Both the position numbers and the translations under genes were made by a program. From Sthenelais limicola (Eukaryota > Annelida > Polychaeta > Phyllodocida > Sigalionidae): DNA of 64,000 nt. The notes beneath the pieces were generated by a model. That model was not told the origin of the DNA. It saw only the letters and a list, made by a program, of their open reading frames with translations, and ran no database searches. The DNA lies in assembly GCA_942159475.1 (NCBI GenBank), contig OW804094.1, positions 47,860,966 through 47,924,965 of the forward strand, given 5' to 3'. Within the stretch, counting starts at the first letter, position 1. Each line of letters begins with the position of its first letter. This document shows positions 60,787 through 64,000 of this stretch, in pieces.

Positions 60787-63700
60787 TCAAGTAATATTTT
60801 CATTGGAACGCTGCATATCGTCTTTGGTATCAGAGGTAGGAGTCGATTGCTGTGCCTGAAAAGGTCCTCTGGCTTTGCGCCCTTTGAAATCTGTAACTTT
60901 TATGTCCTTTTCATCAACATAGTAGACGGCATATATCTTTGGGCCAAACAGACAGACGAGAGGAATGGCCCCATTCAGTAACATAGCAAACGCCAAAAGA
61001 AGTGCCTTGTGATATGCATAAAATGCGCTGAAATAAGTTGGCATAAATGCCACCCAGATGAAGAGATTGGTACATACGCAGATGAAGATGTACCATGATT
61101 CATTGAAGTTGTCTGGGAGTTTTCTTGTCATGAAACCCAGAAAGGCACACAGGATTGTTAGAAGGATGTTGTAACTCAAAGGGATAAGGGTCCCATACAT
61201 GTTTAAGTCGCAGTGCAGTTCAACCAATTTCTCTGTGCGGATGGGCATCGTCTGAATGGCGTTGGGAGTCCAGGGGATGTACGTTGCGATTAGTGCTATG
61301 ATCTAGAATGATAATGTATAAGCCTATAAATGAGAGTAAATTATACTGCAACGCAAAACGAAAGCTTGCATTGAAAATATATAGAATTAGAGTACTAATA
61401 CACCAGGACGAAAGACATAAAGCTTAAAGGAGAATGACAGATAATAATAATATAATATTGTACACTTGACCTGTTGCCTCGAGTTTCAGAGAAAATGAGA
61501 GCACTGTTCGGAAAGATAGACAGTGCAGAGGAACTGAGAATATTGCCTCTCATTTGCATCCAGACACCAGGGGAAGACCACTTTATGGTGATCTGGGTTT
61601 TTATATTATATATATTGTCTGTACTTAGTATTGAATACGCACCATGAAATGTAACCTGCCTGGATAGATAAACGATTTTTTTAAATCAGGACATAATAGT
61701 AGGGAATTCTTACCTCTTAAAAATCAATTAGAAAATGTCTTTCATTCTACTGACCTTTATGTGAGATATTATAATTAAGACAGGGGGAATTGCAGCGCAT
61801 CTCAGCATAAACAAAACATTCGTGAATTAGAGAAAACGTAATTCTATAAAAAATGAAAATAGAAAATTATGTAGGGATGATACCTGCACGGCCGTTACAA
61901 TGGATACCAGTAGTAGTTGCATCGCCATTCCACTAGCTCTCACGCTCGTTTTGAATTTTTCTGAAGCTGCAAAAATCCTGTAGATTCTCACGCTCTTCAC
62001 AAACAACGGGGCAAAGATCAATGTTCCTGACATGGTGAAGCCAAGACGACTTAGATTGCACCAGAGATAAGTGGGTTTATTTATGAAACAAGGAATTGTT
62101 ATGAATGCCATTAATATCCCCACCATGATTACGGTTATCAGTTCCCTGCTAGAAGCTTTGATTACTCGGCGGTTTCGGTGTTTAATTATCAAAATGACAA
62201 GAACCAAACCCCCAATCGTTCCAGCCCCGGCAAGTGCTGACAACCCAATTGCATACGGGTGGTCCCAAGTAAGGTATGTGAGGGTTATGTCTTGACAAGA
62301 GGTGTAGTTAGTTGATGAGTCCGGCCAGGTGAATTCTGGACAAATGATGCATTTCGTCCGATCAGAGGAAACAATTTCATTGTCTCTGCACCGTCGGCAT
62401 GTCCAACAGCAAGGCACATCTCCCTGAATATACATTTCTCCTATCTCACAAGGATGGCTACAGACCGATTCTGGATTGCCTTGTTCGTTATATTCAGTGT
62501 CCTGCTTCCACTCCAGCTTGTCTATTTCTACCTCCATCTTGTCATTGATCACGTCATAAGAGCCTACTCGAACTGGCGTCATTTGTCCGACGCCAGTCCT
62601 TCGAATTTGCGTGATGATGTAAGGGCGCAGATTATCGTGCGACTCATCAAAATTGATCCGTCCACTGGAACTCTGAACATCCACGTTCCTGAGATAGTCT
62701 CTAATGATTTCTGGCTTGACACAATCTTTGAGGAGTTCTTTGTTAACGAAGGCTTCGGGGCATCTTTCTTTTATTAGGGCATGCATTGCATGTGCATAGG
62801 CATGAACTGCCTCTGCAGGTCGTGCACTTAGGGGACTGTGCCAATATTGGGGAATTGCTGTTATATTTGGATATTTGCCCCCGCAGTTGCTGATTGTGGC
62901 GTCACAATTATAAAACTCTTTCCAGATCATTTTCAGCCAAGGATCATCGGGAGTGTTCCATGGATTAATTTGTTCATAGTAGTCATAGAACCCTGGCTCG
63001 TAAACGTCATTGAACTGCACATATAAGTTCCCCTCCATTGCTCCAATGTAGGGAAGCATCATGTCCAGAGGAATGCTTTCTGGAATGAACCAGATTATTC
63101 TGCCTCCTACCTTAAGCTTAATATTGGCACGCATGAGACCAGCTAACATAATTCCGAATGCAAATACTCCGACAACTTTTGCCTTCTTTAATAGAATGCG
63201 CTTCACAATAGCTTCATAGTCTGCATCTTTACTCTCATATGCAACGGCATATGTTTCCTCAATGCATATACCCTCTTGTTTAGCCCAAGCATGTAAATAC
63301 CTATTTGCATTGAATCCCAGACCTGCTTGGACATAGACCAGGGACAGGTACTCCCAGCCCAAAGCTTTGGCGAATTTTATTATGGCAAGGGACTGGAATC
63401 GATCAGGTGGTATGGTGCGGAAATAATATGGAAATCGTATTTTATCGCTCAATTCATCAATGGGCGCACTGCTTATTTGTGGTATTTGAAAGAAACCTGA
63501 CATCGTTGCCATGATGACGTTTGGTGTGCTTGACACAGGTCCAATGGTACCCAACACTTTGTAGTGCTCACCAAAAGAAAGAGAAGTCCTGGGATCTGCC
63601 GAGTCATTTAGCACTGGTAAGAGCTGAATGAATCTTGGGATTGCAGGAATGTCTCGAAAACATTCGTCTAGGAGTGTAATCCCAAGGGTGATGTTGGGGA

Positions 63701-63941
63701 GGATGTCGGACCGTTTGTTATAGTTGTCGATATTGTAAACAATAGCATGGGTCATCTGATGTAAGGGGAGGTACCCTATAGTGTCAGCGCAGGGTTGCAC
63801 AGGGCTGTAACCTTGATGATATACTAGGGCACCCAATTGGAGATCCCCTTGCTTCACCAGTGCTGTTCTTGGTAATTTTTCGATGTTGGAAGAATATGCC
63901 GATGACTCGACAAAAATGAGGATGAAAATGAAGACCAGCAT
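60787..63941 (-). CDS. Family C G-protein-coupled receptor (mGluR-like)
   Basis: Two minus-strand exons, 61884-63941 and 60787-61302, join in phase 0 (AVQ|IIAL) to give 857 aa. MLVFIFILIFVESSAYS is a signal peptide. Residues of about 30-490 form a Venus-flytrap (ANF-receptor type) domain with GTIGPVSS (131-138), LSDK (164-167) and FRTIPPD (174-180). Residues 494-552 are the nine-cysteine NCD3G domain, including GDVPCCWTC. Seven membrane segments follow: TM1-TM4 in the first exon and TM5-TM7 in the second. They include KASSREL, CNLSRLGF, LPDNFNES and the FGPKIY end of TM7. The NCD3G domain excludes GABA-B receptors. Known mGluRs are 870 aa or more, so this tail is short. By eye, several glutamate-contact positions differ (SSAP at 157-160), so the ligand is unknown. 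A tttag acceptor lies just before the ATG (5'-UTR intron). The intron of about 580 bp holds nothing else. Confidence 0.88.
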
Positions 63942-64000
63942 GTTGGTGCCTTCTAAATCAAATAGATGAGATATAGATTATATAGAATCCTATTGACTGC

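Overview
This is a eukaryotic, almost certainly invertebrate animal, genomic window. It is AT-rich, has split genes with GT-AG introns, and carries retrotransposon debris from several families. The 8-bp palindrome TAGGCCTA occurs at least 8 times by eye. From my general impression of such genomes, that frequency and the gene types (calmodulin-like, mGluR-like receptor, aerolysin-fold protein, L1/Tx1 and Penelope retroelements) fit a marine deuterostome, perhaps an echinoderm. The species assignment is inference.

Layout. 4.0-4.4 kb (+): the last two exons of a calmodulin-like gene whose earlier exons are not visible. 11-15 kb: a foldback element and two inverted copies of a terminal-inverted-repeat element, one carrying a secondary insert with a hammerhead-like core. 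15.1-18.6 kb (+): a complete CS-domain gene with two alternative terminal exons. 21.6-22.4 kb (-): a one-exon ETX/MTX2 (aerolysin-like) protein. 22.4-42.9 kb: about 20 kb with no recognisable gene, only small repeats and tRNA-derived SINE copies. 42.9-45.6 kb: tandem repeats and a decayed Penelope-like reverse transcriptase. 45.6-55.8 kb (-): a cluster of three paralogues of a small secreted protein that I do not recognise. Two copies are intact and about 83% identical, and one is a broken pseudogene. An L1/Tx1-type LINE lies between the two intact copies, inserted inside an older reverse-transcriptase relic. 60.8-63.9 kb (-): a nearly complete two-exon family C (mGluR-like) receptor gene.

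The genes do not form an operon-like system. The most interesting unit is the secreted-protein cluster. Its start codon is split by an intron (AT|G), its two intact members have clear TATA boxes, its family is unknown to me, and its pseudogene shows snap-back palindromic insertions. The second is the CS-domain gene, whose duplicated last exon swaps the final part of the CS fold together with the whole C-terminal tail.

All calls are by eye. No database search, folding or splice prediction was run.
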